NCBI GenBank assembly: GCA_024734555.1
Contig: JANPWX010000339.1
Span: forward strand, 958,543-1,022,542
Source of the DNA: Trochalopteron elliotii
Taxonomy: Eukaryota; Chordata; Aves; Passeriformes; Leiothrichidae
Direction of reading: 5' to 3'
Length of the DNA: 64,000 nucleotides
The stretch's first letter is position 1; each line of letters begins with the position of its first letter. Of this stretch, positions 61,401 through 63,764 are shown one piece after another. A program made the position numbers and the translations under genes. A model generated the notes under the pieces. It had not been told where the DNA came from. It searched no databases and was given only the letters and a program-made list of their open reading frames with translations.

Positions 61401-63764
61401 AATAATATGCACAAGAAGCTAAGCATTCAGCACTGAAATAATTGCCTCAGACCTTGCATGGAACACTGTTTAGGTCCCAGGTGACAGATGAATGCCAATC
61501 AATTCCAAAGAACAATAAATTTTTTGACAGCTACTTTGCAAGTGTGGGGTAAATGCCATTTACCTTCTGGATTATCAGTGTTTTGGATGGAAAAACTCTG
61601 ACTGAAAGCAGCTTCCCTTTGTTGAATTCTCTCCAGGACTCAGTGTCTAGTGTGGAGAGCCTGCAGCGGAAACACACACAGTTTGAAAAACCCCTGGAAG
61701 CTCAGATGGAGAAAATCGACGAGATGGCTTCATTTGCTCAGCAGCTGACACAGAACAAGCATTATGACTCAGAAAATATCAGCAACAGATGCCAGGCTGT
61801 TCTGAGGAGGTGAAGTCAAATCCTTCCCATGTCAGCCACCAGTCTCTTCTGCAATGAGACCCTCCTCATGTGATCATTATCTTTAAATGATTTAAGAGAA
61901 CTATAAGCTGGTTTGCATTTGCTCAACTTTGTGCTTTGCACTGGGGTCTTCCCAAATTGGCCGTATTTCATTGGGAGACTTCCAAAATGTAATTAGCAGA
62001 GGGGGAGCAGGATTCAAAAAAAGGCAGTTTGTCTGTAATTCTGTATTCTGGCATGGCCTTAGGGACAGTGCTGCAAACAGAAGGCCTGCCATGCCATTAA
62101 ATACTTCATTATCATTAAATACCATCAAGAAAGGTCATTTGTTAGACAACTGCTTTTCTCTGCTCTAATGGGGTTGATCTTTAAGCCCCACTCAAATTAT
62201 CCATTAGGGCATCTGCAAATTTTCTGATCAGACCTTGCCCTTTCATGTGAATTACTTTATTCCTACTAGCAATTTGTATGTTGTTAATCTTAAACAAGTG
62301 CTGAAGTAAAAGCAATTGTATTCACTGCTGTGGTAGATGAAAAGAGCTACATAAAAGGTATGAGAAGAGACTGGCGGTCCCTTATGATTCAAGTGAATAT
62401 ACTGATTTATTAATATTGTCTCATTTGATATAATTTATTAATATCTCACATCTGCATTAACACAAATAAAGTGCTGCAGGTCCAGATTCGGAAAAAAAAA
62501 TTAAAGGATGGTGTAGCTTTGGTATATCCATGACAAACACTATCACACTTGCAGGATTTCCACATAAGAAACGTGCTGAGTTTATGTTCTCTTGAACCTT
62601 AAAAGGCAATAATGGTGATTTCTAGAGGCAGATACCATGTACATAGAATCTGTGGGTAGTTTAAACATATCTATCAGCTAGCAATCTTTCCTATAGTGTC
62701 CTGGACATCTTTTCTTTTGAATCATTTTTTTTATCATTATCATTTTTTTTTGACAGCCCAGATCAAGGTGATCTGCATATTATGGACATTTCCCTCTTAG
62801 GGAATGGAGGATTAGATCATGTGTGTTTTAGAGGTGAAATCTGAAAACCCTTATCTAATTCACTCTTTGACTTTTACCTCACATGTCTGTCTTCACCTCA
62901 GAAAACAGAGACTACTGGAGAATGCTGCTGCTCGCAGACATTTGCTAGAGGAATCAAGGCTTCTGCAAAAGTTCCTGAAGAATTCTTTTGAGGTACAATT
63001 ACACAGGATTCATAATATTCTGGTTTCTTAAAACATGCTGTGCTGCATAGATCTGAATCCCCAGACAGATTTACTGTGAGAAAAATCAAGGAACTGAGCC
63101 TGGAATGAGATAATATTGGGAAAGATGAGGGGATATGACTGAAGGGATATTTTTTCTTCTTCCGTCTTATCTAGTTTAGTAAACAAAAGATCTACTGTAC
63201 TTTGGACAACAACAAAATGAAGAAGAAAGAATGGAATGTGCCACCATGAAAAAAAACAAGAAGAAAAAAATTAGTTATTTTTTTGTGAGATACTGTCAAT
63301 GGGTTAGATATACAGAGATCATTGTCCATGCTCCTCCATGCACACACATGCCCATGCCTTTTCTCACTGCATGGGGGTTATCTGATGGAAACAGCTCCCT
63401 TTCCAGGCAACAGTGCTAGTAAACAAACATATAGGGGTGACTTCATGAAGGGCAGGAGGAGCTCAGGGAAGCAGAACCTCAGAAGGACAACTCATTTCGG
63501 TCCCCACTTAGCAGTTCCCTGTTTTATACATATAAGAGGATAGCCTGGCAGGCTGGAGCTGAGGAAACTGAAGAAACACTGAAGATTTTGTTTACTTCTG
63601 TTCTTCCCTCTCCACAGGTGGCTGCCTGGATTAACGAGAAGAATAGCATTGCCCAGGATGATAGCTGGAAGGATCCAAGCAATCTGCAGACCAAACTGCA
63701 GAGGCACCAGACTTTCCAAGCAGAGATCATGGCCAACAGAAATCGTCTGGACTCCATCAGATCA
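770..63764 (+). CDS. SPTBN5: Giant beta-spectrin (beta-V / beta-heavy), internal part, 43 exons, partial at both ends
   Basis: Span of the coding exons listed separately; only those exons are coding. Joined, they give 2,462 codons with no stop, and all phases match (0 or 2 only). The product begins in the segment linking the CH domains to repeat 1 and carries 22 full spectrin repeats of about 106 residues plus the start of repeat 23. Recognisable beta-spectrin signatures include RTVEKPPK in repeat 1 and [19 protein letters not shown] in repeat 17. Conventional beta-spectrins stop in a partial repeat 17; this one continues, as in the roughly 30-repeat beta-heavy/SPTBN5 type (human protein about 3,700 residues). 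Family knowledge: such proteins pair with alpha-spectrin into membrane-skeleton tetramers, and in mammals beta-V is linked to photoreceptor and hair-cell trafficking with Usher-type motors. The CH domains, later repeats and PH domain are outside the window. Read by eye; the symbol is inferred from repeat number and similarity. Confidence 0.92.
2379..2517 (+). CDS. SPTBN5: SPTBN5 exon 2: end of repeat 2, start of repeat 3
   Basis: The acceptor CTTTGTAG|GCAAAAG completes an AG|G arginine codon; the donor is CTGCAG|GTACTG, phase 0. It encodes helix C of repeat 2 ([16 protein letters not shown]) and the first helix of repeat 3 (codons 211-257). The 1,371-bp intron that follows has AT-rich sequence only. 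Confidence 0.93.
3889..4121 (+). CDS. SPTBN5: SPTBN5 exon 3: most of repeat 3
   Basis: A long pyrimidine tract precedes TTTTGTAG|GTGCTA; the donor is CACG|GTAGGC, phase 2. Codons 258-335. It continues repeat 3 through [19 protein letters not shown], matching the SQDYGKHL...LLQKH pattern of conventional beta-spectrin repeat 3. The 444-bp intron downstream holds nothing recognised. Confidence 0.93.
4566..4719 (+). CDS. SPTBN5: SPTBN5 exon 4: repeat 3/4 junction
   Basis: The acceptor TTGGTTCAG|TAAATC completes CG|T arginine; the donor is AACAAG|GTATCT, phase 0. Codons 335-386. It carries [14 protein letters not shown], the continuous helix between repeats, and the conserved helix-A tryptophan in ESWISEKW of repeat 4. 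The 489-bp intron downstream is featureless. Confidence 0.93.
5209..5409 (+). CDS. SPTBN5: SPTBN5 exon 5: helices B and C of repeat 4
   Basis: The acceptor is TTGCGCTAG|GCTCTT and the donor AAACAG|GTAAGA, both phase 0 (67 codons, 387-453). It includes [21 protein letters not shown] cut to its core heptads around LWQQL, the usual helix-C tryptophan region. The 1,141-bp intron 5410-6550 contains short chance frames and AT-rich sequence; nothing there was assigned. Confidence 0.93.
6551..6757 (+). CDS. SPTBN5: SPTBN5 exon 6: repeat 5, helices A and B
   Basis: The acceptor is GTTCCTTCAG|TACTTT and the donor GCTGCA|GTAAGT, phase 0 (69 codons, 454-522). It encodes [20 protein letters not shown], a classic helix A and A/B turn, then helix B, ending in an Ala/Gln-rich stretch that leads into the insertion of the next exon. 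More GC-rich and CpG-containing than neighbouring exons. The 1,150-bp intron downstream has no recognisable feature. Confidence 0.95.
7908..8099 (+). CDS. SPTBN5: SPTBN5 exon 7: Ser/Thr-rich loop insertion and start of helix C, repeat 5
   Basis: The acceptor is TTCTTAACAG|ATGACA and the donor GCTGAG|GTATAA, phase 0 (64 codons, 523-586). The first 40 or so residues are Ser/Thr/Lys-rich (for example [10 protein letters not shown]) and do not look like spectrin helix. The rest, [17 protein letters not shown], matches the beginning of helix C of repeat 5. By comparison with conventional beta-spectrin the B-C loop is about 35 residues longer. The 720-bp intron downstream shows nothing. Confidence 0.9.
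8820..8972 (+). CDS. SPTBN5: SPTBN5 exon 8: end of repeat 5, helix A of repeat 6
   Basis: The acceptor is CTCTTTTACAG|AACAGA and the donor TATCAG|GTACCC, phase 0 (51 codons, 587-637). NRKKALEEM continues helix C, and [14 protein letters not shown] is the repeat-6 helix A with its tryptophan. The 530-bp intron downstream includes a GT-rich patch near 9340-9370 but nothing assignable. Confidence 0.92.
9503..9633 (+). CDS. SPTBN5: SPTBN5 exon 9: repeat 6, helix B
   Basis: The acceptor is CCATTTTAG|AGATTT and the donor ATCAG|GTAAAA, phase 2. Codons 638-681, including [20 protein letters not shown], the loop into helix C. It matches the conventional pattern of helix B, short loop, helix C. The 634-bp intron downstream has nothing recognised. 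Confidence 0.9.
10268..10519 (+). CDS. SPTBN5: SPTBN5 exon 10: end of repeat 6, most of repeat 7
   Basis: The acceptor TCACTTCAAG|ATGGCA completes AG|A arginine directly before the helix-C tryptophan ([11 protein letters not shown]); the donor is AAATC|GTAAGG, phase 2. Codons 681-765. Repeat 7 lacks the usual helix-A tryptophan (the position falls in [11 protein letters not shown]). The 550-bp intron downstream is unremarkable. Confidence 0.9.
11070..11357 (+). CDS. SPTBN5: SPTBN5 exon 11: repeat 7 helix C, repeat 8 helices A and B
   Basis: The acceptor TTTATTGAAG|GATCAA completes TC|G serine; the donor is GAAAG|GTAGAG, phase 2. Codons 765-861. It contains [20 protein letters not shown], a strong helix A with A/B turn, and [12 protein letters not shown] of helix B. 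The 633-bp intron downstream contains chance frames only. Confidence 0.93.
11991..12237 (+). CDS. SPTBN5: SPTBN5 exon 12: repeat 8 end, repeat 9 start
   Basis: The acceptor CTGGGAAG|ATTTCT completes AG|A arginine; the donor is CTTGGG|GTATGT, phase 0. Codons 861-943. It has the very basic, Trp-containing helix [20 protein letters not shown], then the repeat-9 helix A ending GDDLG. The 824-bp intron downstream is AT-rich with no feature recognised. Confidence 0.92.
13062..13201 (+). CDS. SPTBN5: SPTBN5 exon 13: repeat 9, helix B
   Basis: The acceptor is TCAAATACAG|GACCAT and the donor CATGT|GTGAGT, phase 2. Codons 944-990. [19 protein letters not shown] is the helix-B signature. The 977-bp intron 13202-14178 includes a weakly CR1-like patch (about 13690-13870) that I could not confirm. 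Confidence 0.9.
14179..14278 (+). CDS. SPTBN5: SPTBN5 exon 14: repeat 9, helix C
   Basis: The acceptor TTCTTGGTAG|TATTGA completes GT|T valine; the donor is CTACAG|GTAACT, phase 0. Codons 990-1023. A short exon coding [14 protein letters not shown], with the conserved helix-C tryptophans. The 561-bp intron downstream shows nothing. Confidence 0.9.
14840..15010 (+). CDS. SPTBN5: SPTBN5 exon 15: repeat 10, helices A and B
   Basis: The acceptor is TTCTGTAAG|GAGTTT and the donor ATAAAG|GTGAAG, phase 0 (57 codons, 1024-1080). [20 protein letters not shown] parallels the repeat-10 ELSLWINEK...MSYD pattern of conventional beta-spectrin. The next intron is the shortest in the window (91 bp, 15011-15101). 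Confidence 0.94.
15102..15266 (+). CDS. SPTBN5: SPTBN5 exon 16: repeat 10, end of B and helix C
   Basis: The acceptor is GTTTCTCCAG|AAAGGA and the donor CTGCAG|GTCAGG, phase 0 (55 codons, 1081-1135). [19 protein letters not shown] is a canonical helix C. The 739-bp intron downstream (15267-16005) has no recognisable feature. Confidence 0.94.
16006..16232 (+). CDS. SPTBN5: SPTBN5 exon 17: repeat 11
   Basis: The acceptor is GCCTGACAG|GATGCC and the donor GAAAG|GTACTG, phase 2. Codons 1136-1211. Nearly the whole of repeat 11 helices A-B lies in one exon. Helix A ([14 protein letters not shown]) lacks the usual tryptophan; [14 protein letters not shown] is a clear helix B. The 544-bp intron downstream is featureless. 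Confidence 0.93.
16777..16963 (+). CDS. SPTBN5: SPTBN5 exon 18: end of repeat 11, helix A of repeat 12
   Basis: The acceptor ATGACCCCTAG|GTTTGA is short on pyrimidines and completes AG|G arginine; the donor is CACAAG|GTAACT, phase 0. Codons 1211-1273. [18 protein letters not shown] and [20 protein letters not shown] correspond to the PLNERKHNLL and LWVGERMPLATSTDHG segments of conventional beta-spectrin, so repeat numbering is still one-to-one here. The 1,154-bp intron downstream has no element assigned. Confidence 0.95.
18118..18318 (+). CDS. SPTBN5: SPTBN5 exon 19: repeat 12, helices B and C
   Basis: The acceptor is CGCATTCCCAG|GAGCTG and the donor CAGGAG|GTACAA, phase 0 (67 codons, 1274-1340). 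It has [20 protein letters not shown] as helix C with its tryptophan. The 1,041-bp intron 18319-19359 shows only AT-rich sequence. Confidence 0.94.
19360..19476 (+). CDS. SPTBN5: SPTBN5 exon 20: repeat 13, helix A
   Basis: The acceptor is TTAACTGATAG|TTTTTA and the donor CATAAG|GTATTT, phase 0 (39 codons, 1341-1379). [20 protein letters not shown] is one of the most typical helix A and turn sequences in the window. The 576-bp intron downstream has nothing recognised. Confidence 0.94.
20053..20216 (+). CDS. SPTBN5: SPTBN5 exon 21: repeat 13, helices B and C
   Basis: The acceptor is CTTTGTCAG|GCACTG and the donor GCAAG|GTATAA, phase 2. Codons 1380-1434. [13 protein letters not shown] is helix C without the usual tryptophan (compare KLYAGLKDLAEER in conventional repeat 13). 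The 1,746-bp intron 20217-21962 is very AT-rich near its start; no element was recognised. Confidence 0.92.
21963..22095 (+). CDS. SPTBN5: SPTBN5 exon 22: repeat 13/14 junction
   Basis: The acceptor TCCCCCAACAG|AGGGAA completes AG|A arginine; the donor is GTTTTG|GTGAGT, phase 0. Codons 1434-1478. [15 protein letters not shown] begins repeat 14 and GNDYEHVL parallels the GQDYEHVTML motif at the same place in conventional beta-spectrin, in the region where those bind ankyrin (repeats 14-15). Whether beta-V binds ankyrin cannot be judged from this. The 816-bp intron downstream is featureless. Confidence 0.94.
22912..23057 (+). CDS. SPTBN5: SPTBN5 exon 23: repeat 14, helix B
   Basis: The acceptor is CCCTTCTAAAG|CAACTT and the donor CTAAG|GTAGGA, phase 2. 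Codons 1479-1527. [20 protein letters not shown] matches the VNHMADELINSGHSD pattern. The following intron (23058-24241) carries a CR1 copy, listed separately. Confidence 0.94.
23490..23966 (+). mobile_element. CR1 LINE, 3' end fragment, relatively young
   Basis: About 470 bp on the + strand matching the known 3' part of avian CR1. Recognisable blocks are GCTGCAGTCACTTGGTCTGT, CTGAGGGGAAACCTCATGGC, TTAGGAAAAGGTTTTTCACA, GAACAGGCTCCCCAGGGAAG, TTCTTGGGGTGTTTTGTGCA and the tail GATATTCTATGATTCCATGA. CR1 elements are usually 5'-truncated, as here. It lies wholly in the intron between exons 23 and 24. Its good preservation contrasts with the old copy near 43 kb. The left boundary is approximate. 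Confidence 0.93.
24242..24356 (+). CDS. SPTBN5: SPTBN5 exon 24: repeat 14 helix C, start of repeat 15
   Basis: The acceptor TTACCTCGAAG|GAATTC completes AG|G arginine; the donor is ATTGAG|GTAAAA, phase 0. Codons 1527-1565. [16 protein letters not shown] parallels AWADLLELIDTRTQIL of conventional repeat 14. The 1,926-bp intron 24357-26282 has scattered short frames and no recognised element. Confidence 0.93.
26283..26393 (+). CDS. SPTBN5: SPTBN5 exon 25: repeat 15, helices A-B
   Basis: The acceptor is CCTCCTTCTAG|GAGAAA and the donor CAGCAG|GTAATG, phase 0 (37 codons, 1566-1602). [20 protein letters not shown] has the spacing of the KHKKLPEELGRDQNTVETLQ segment of conventional repeat 15. The 1,066-bp intron downstream shows nothing. 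Confidence 0.9.
27460..27639 (+). CDS. SPTBN5: SPTBN5 exon 26: repeat 15, helices B and C
   Basis: The acceptor is CCTGTGAACAG|CTGCAG and the donor GCACAT|GTAAGC, phase 0 (60 codons, 1603-1662). [20 protein letters not shown] is a clear helix C. It leads into YEFQAH at the repeat 15/16 junction. Confidence 0.94.
27640..31471. other. Large intron (3.8 kb) between exons 26 and 27
   Basis: AT-rich sequence with no exon or recognisable transposon. A short (AAAC)n run lies at about 29633-29656. Several frames under 90 codons occur (for example 29368-29634), with no spectrin character or convincing splice sites, and are taken as chance. Confidence 0.6.
31472..31675 (+). CDS. SPTBN5: SPTBN5 exon 27: repeat 16, helices A and B
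   Basis: The acceptor is GGGGTTCCAG|GTGTGG and the donor AAAGAG|GTAATT, phase 0 (68 codons, 1663-1730). It aligns with conventional repeat 16: [21 protein letters not shown] against DLMLWMEDVIRQIEAQEKPRD, then [16 protein letters not shown] against EIDARNDSFTTCIELG. The 1,218-bp intron downstream has nothing assigned. Confidence 0.95.
32894..33043 (+). CDS. SPTBN5: SPTBN5 exon 28: repeat 16 helix C (start chosen among three in-frame acceptors)
   Basis: With the acceptor TTTTGTTCAG|TTTCAG the joined protein reads [14 protein letters not shown], which fits SEEIKEKLLQLTEK of conventional repeat 16 residue for residue. Two other in-frame acceptors exist. A strong one at 32841-32842 (TTTACCCAG|ATCATG) would add 17 residues inside the helix; one at 32898-32899 would remove two. 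The donor is CAGGAG|GTGAGC, phase 0. Codons 1731-1780. [20 protein letters not shown] follows and is typical. The exon precedes the 10.8 kb intron. Confidence 0.85.
33044..36428. other. First part of the 10.8 kb intron
   Basis: Mostly AT-rich sequence with a small internal duplication around 34433-34495 (two copies of a GATTTGCATT...TCTATCTCAA motif). From about 35000 onwards several modest + strand frames (35005-35280, 35765-36097) precede the large nested ORF. They have no recognisable family, and I cannot say whether they belong to its transcript. A pyrimidine-rich acceptor-like site, CCTTTGCTTCAG, ends at 36429. Confidence 0.5.
36549..38060 (+). CDS. Unrecognised intronless ORF, 503 codons, nested in an SPTBN5 intron
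   Basis: An uninterrupted frame from an ATG at 36549 (A at -3, a fair initiation context; in-frame TGA at 36516) to TAG at 38058-38060. The length far exceeds chance in sequence of this composition, and the region is visibly more GC-rich than its surroundings. The product is soluble-looking and low in complexity: rich in Ser, Pro and Thr, with about 20 cysteines, including a cluster [13 protein letters not shown] near residue 210, and a more hydrophobic stretch [18 protein letters not shown] near residue 380. No signal peptide, membrane segment or family domain was recognised. It is on the same strand as SPTBN5 but cannot be spliced in frame into exons 28/29 because of the upstream stop. It could be a nested gene, a retrocopy with an open frame, or a lineage-specific ORF. 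Confidence 0.55.
   Translation: MSYRDHRCKPSSATYISTVEVLLSSCRKTPPPPFESAVQDRPFQRMPVPACHPPTGQSAAKLAPGNAISPPRSVSYCSRLDVILAHTNQRKGFGSSSHCVSPSDVTSMCSGACKDPSDHEDERSGTQTTSASYKQYSKREKSVHRISSGKSDPLKLALSLPSDVLSCKAPSSWTSHLNVDLSAIPAASVLHSKNLHASLEPCDSLPCQQGCSQCNVQMSDLHTSVKLYISTCSLMLKPFRAGSRGSSHAHSSLLMPQVEKVPETPSGLPTQSQKPNQGFPSGGSPALQITRFHVTSSKYPGLPQQTLSRDIWLSPAVLTARQNSASGNEIMSKDLSPELIVFQNCSSSRPEFRKIPCDGLTPAHHEVSKITLILATPWTPMPIQVVREFQRSPNPTIFIKTLDSDRAVPPFHPMEIEAGLSLSVNPVCCSGLLSSHWTRSGLRPSQETCTVKSVCPDNLVTNIPAHRTASTHRDTERPGYPSIAVNIASFGSGRRVVKICIPF
38061..42789. other. Middle part of the 10.8 kb intron
   Basis: Contains the CR1 tail at 38400-38466, a possible polyadenylation hexamer AATAAA at 39623-39628 about 1.6 kb after the nested ORF, and a locally GC-richer patch at about 41570-41930 with a weak 100-codon frame. 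Otherwise AT-rich sequence with nothing recognised. Confidence 0.5.
38400..38466 (+). mobile_element. CR1-like LINE tail fragment
   Basis: A short match to the CR1 3' terminus: GGTTGGACTTGATG, then CTCAAAGGTCTTTTCCAACC and the tail GTTCTGTGATTCTGTAG. It lies about 340 bp after the stop codon of the nested ORF, on the same strand. The upstream extent is unclear. Confidence 0.75.
42790..43610 (+). mobile_element. Old, degenerate CR1 LINE fragment
   Basis: Several blocks in CR1 order on the + strand: CAGCTGCATAAGTAGAAGAT and CAGTTCTTCTGAAAAG in the 3' coding part, CAGAGGAGAGCAATAAGAAT near 43180, AGGCTAGATGTTTGGAAAAT near 43410, GTTGCTCAGGCAGCCTGCAA, and CCTGGGATTACAAGG near the end. Divergence is heavy, so boundaries are approximate. 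It precedes SPTBN5 exon 29 by about 240 bp. Confidence 0.65.
43847..43951 (+). CDS. SPTBN5: SPTBN5 exon 29: repeat 17, helices A-B
   Basis: The acceptor is CTTTTTTATAG|GTTTAT and the donor GAGAAG|GTAAAA, phase 0 (35 codons, 1781-1815). [19 protein letters not shown] is nearly identical to SVDEVEKLIKRHEAFEKSA of the partial repeat 17 that pairs with alpha-spectrin in conventional beta chains. Here it sits in the middle of the protein, followed by a complete repeat. The 993-bp intron 43952-44944 holds a minus-strand 118-codon chance frame and nothing recognised. Confidence 0.95.
44945..45130 (+). CDS. SPTBN5: SPTBN5 exon 30: rest of repeat 17
   Basis: The acceptor is GTCCTCCTCAG|ATGATG and the donor GAAGAG|GTAAGA, phase 0 (62 codons, 1816-1877). 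It completes repeat 17 with helix [20 protein letters not shown] and the linker [10 protein letters not shown] to repeat 18. Conventional beta-spectrins diverge into a non-repeat C-terminal segment at this point, so this exon is the main evidence for the beta-heavy type. Confidence 0.94.
45733..45877. repeat. (CCTTTG)n microsatellite with T-run
   Basis: About 22 tandem CCTTTG hexamers, interspersed on the right side with seven-base CCTTTTG variants, and ending in a run of about a dozen T and a pyrimidine-rich stretch. On either strand it can be read as Leu/Pro/Cys/Phe-Ala repeats, which explains the apparent ORFs there. Probably length-variable between individuals. Confidence 0.97.
45911..45953. 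repeat. 43-nt dispersed direct repeat, copy 1
   Basis: Matches 47179-47221 at 39 of 43 positions, in direct orientation and 1,268 bp apart. The shared core is ACCCAAATATTAACTTGTAT. All four differences are transitions. It lies just right of the microsatellite T-run. Confidence 0.85.
47179..47221. repeat. 43-nt dispersed direct repeat, copy 2
   Basis: Second copy of the repeat at 45911-45953, with the same core ACCCAAATATTAACTTGTAT. The flanks outside the 43 nt do not match. Confidence 0.85.
49006..49161 (+). CDS. SPTBN5: SPTBN5 exon 31: repeat 18, helices A and B
   Basis: The acceptor is CAATGTTGCAG|GCAGAA and the donor AATAAG|GTGACC, phase 0 (52 codons, 1878-1929). [20 protein letters not shown] is followed by [18 protein letters not shown]. 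It resembles exon 43 (repeat 23: AAWINEK...[19 protein letters not shown]), suggesting these two repeats are close relatives within the array. The 629-bp intron downstream is featureless. Confidence 0.95.
49791..49982 (+). CDS. SPTBN5: SPTBN5 exon 32: end of repeat 18, helix A of repeat 19; GC donor
   Basis: The acceptor is GAATGTGAAG|AAAGGA. The donor is GAGAAG|GCAAGT, a GC instead of GT site with otherwise perfect consensus. Reading through would give four codons and a stop. Splicing to 50595 gives [20 protein letters not shown] in normal spectrin register, phase 0 (64 codons, 1930-1993). The GC-AG intron 49983-50594 contains nothing else recognised. Confidence 0.92.
50595..50690 (+). CDS. 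SPTBN5: SPTBN5 exon 33: repeat 19, helix B
   Basis: The acceptor is TATTTCCCCAG|GAGGTC and the donor TCAGGG|GTAAGA, phase 0 (32 codons, 1994-2025). [18 protein letters not shown] is the helix-B start. Confidence 0.92.
50691..53374. other. Intron (2.7 kb) between exons 33 and 34
   Basis: Mostly unremarkable. One coding-like patch at 51781-51951 (57 codons to a stop, Ser-rich then acidic) is discussed as a finding. It does not fit SPTBN5 phase. No transposon was recognised. Confidence 0.55.
53375..53493 (+). CDS. SPTBN5: SPTBN5 exon 34: repeat 19, end of B and helix C start
   Basis: The acceptor is CACTTTACAG|GAGTCA and the donor GAGAA|GTCAGT, phase 2. Codons 2026-2065. [20 protein letters not shown] and [10 protein letters not shown] lead directly to the tryptophan at the start of exon 35. 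The intron to exon 35 (53494-54133) contains a possible cassette exon. Confidence 0.92.
53825..53965 (+). CDS. SPTBN5: Candidate in-frame cassette exon (141 nt)
   Basis: Flanked by a good acceptor (TTTTGCTGCCCACAG|CCCCCT) and donor (TCAGG|GTAATG). It has phase 2 on both sides, is a multiple of three and is open throughout, so it could be included without shifting the frame. It would add 47 residues (including [15 protein letters not shown]) between NEK and the helix-C tryptophan of repeat 19, which would interrupt a normal helix. Skipping it gives a textbook repeat, so it is not counted in the main product. It may be an alternative exon, an exon-like relic or chance. Confidence 0.35.
54134..54248 (+). 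CDS. SPTBN5: SPTBN5 exon 35: repeat 19 helix C, repeat 20 start
   Basis: The acceptor CTCCAATTAAAG|GTGGAA completes AA|G lysine; the donor is GAGAAG|GTAAGT, phase 0. Codons 2065-2103. [20 protein letters not shown] follows NEK from exon 34 in perfect spectrin register. The 679-bp intron downstream has nothing recognised. Confidence 0.94.
54928..55041 (+). CDS. SPTBN5: SPTBN5 exon 36: repeat 20, helices A-B
   Basis: The acceptor is CCCTCTCCAG|AGTGTA and the donor ATGGAG|GTAAGA, phase 0 (38 codons, 2104-2141). [20 protein letters not shown] is the A/B turn and helix B. The 1,271-bp intron 55042-56312 is AT-rich without recognised elements. Confidence 0.94.
56313..56434 (+). CDS. SPTBN5: SPTBN5 exon 37: repeat 20, end of B and helix C; weak donor
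   Basis: The acceptor is CTCTTCCCAG|CCACTG. The chosen donor CAAAG|GTTGGA is weak, but it is the one that joins in frame to exon 38 (AG|G arginine) and gives [20 protein letters not shown], a normal helix C. Codons 2142-2182. Without splicing the frame continues 17 codons to a TAA. The 687-bp intron has short tandem ATGTTACTAAA units near 56640-56670. Confidence 0.88.
57122..57284 (+). CDS. SPTBN5: SPTBN5 exon 38: repeat 20/21; GC donor
   Basis: The acceptor TTGTGTGGCAG|GAAGGA is poor in pyrimidines. The donor GAAAG|GCAAGT is a second GC donor with otherwise perfect consensus. Phase 0; codons 2182-2236. [20 protein letters not shown] is helix A of repeat 21, and splicing to 59154 gives [17 protein letters not shown] in register. 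The GC-AG intron 57285-59153 (1.9 kb) is AT-rich with nothing recognised. Confidence 0.92.
59154..59342 (+). CDS. SPTBN5: SPTBN5 exon 39: repeat 21, helices B and C
   Basis: The acceptor is AATGTATTTTAG|GAGGAG and the donor TTACAG|GTGAGT, phase 0 (63 codons, 2237-2299). [19 protein letters not shown] is a strong helix C. The 782-bp intron downstream contains no recognised element. Confidence 0.95.
60125..60202 (+). CDS. SPTBN5: SPTBN5 exon 40: repeat 22, helix A
   Basis: The smallest exon (26 codons, 2300-2325). The acceptor is TCCTATACAG|AAATTC and the donor TTAGGG|GTATGT, phase 0. It has [17 protein letters not shown], the helix A and turn. The intron 60203-61636 contains a minus-strand CR1 tail. 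Confidence 0.93.
60448..60605 (-). mobile_element. CR1 LINE 3' end, minus strand
   Basis: Reads as the reverse complement of a CR1 3' terminus. It begins with a degraded CATAGAAACAGAGAACTCTA tail, then GTTTGGGTTGGAAGGGACCT, AAGACCATCCATTTCCAACC, CTGCCATGGATGGGGACACC and CCAGGCTGCTCAATGCCCTG. Well preserved. The right boundary is approximate. Confidence 0.92.
61637..61809 (+). CDS. SPTBN5: SPTBN5 exon 41: repeat 22, helices B and C
   Basis: The acceptor is ATTCTCTCCAG|GACTCA and the donor GAGGAG|GTGAAG, phase 2. Codons 2326-2383. [20 protein letters not shown] and [20 protein letters not shown] fit helix B and the B/C turn. The 1,092-bp intron downstream has nothing recognised. Confidence 0.93.
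62902..62992 (+). CDS. SPTBN5: SPTBN5 exon 42: end of repeat 22
   Basis: The acceptor CTTCACCTCAG|AAAACA completes AG|A arginine; the donor is TTTGAG|GTACAA, phase 0. Codons 2383-2413. [20 protein letters not shown] is the end of helix C and the inter-repeat linker. The 625-bp intron downstream shows nothing. Confidence 0.92.
63618..63764 (+). CDS. SPTBN5: SPTBN5 exon 43: repeat 23, helices A-B (last exon in window)
   Basis: The acceptor is CCCTCTCCACAG|GTGGCT and the donor AGATCA|GTGAGA, phase 0 (49 codons, 2414-2462). [20 protein letters not shown] and [20 protein letters not shown] begin repeat 23. The gene continues beyond the window; 63765-64000 is intron. Confidence 0.94.
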
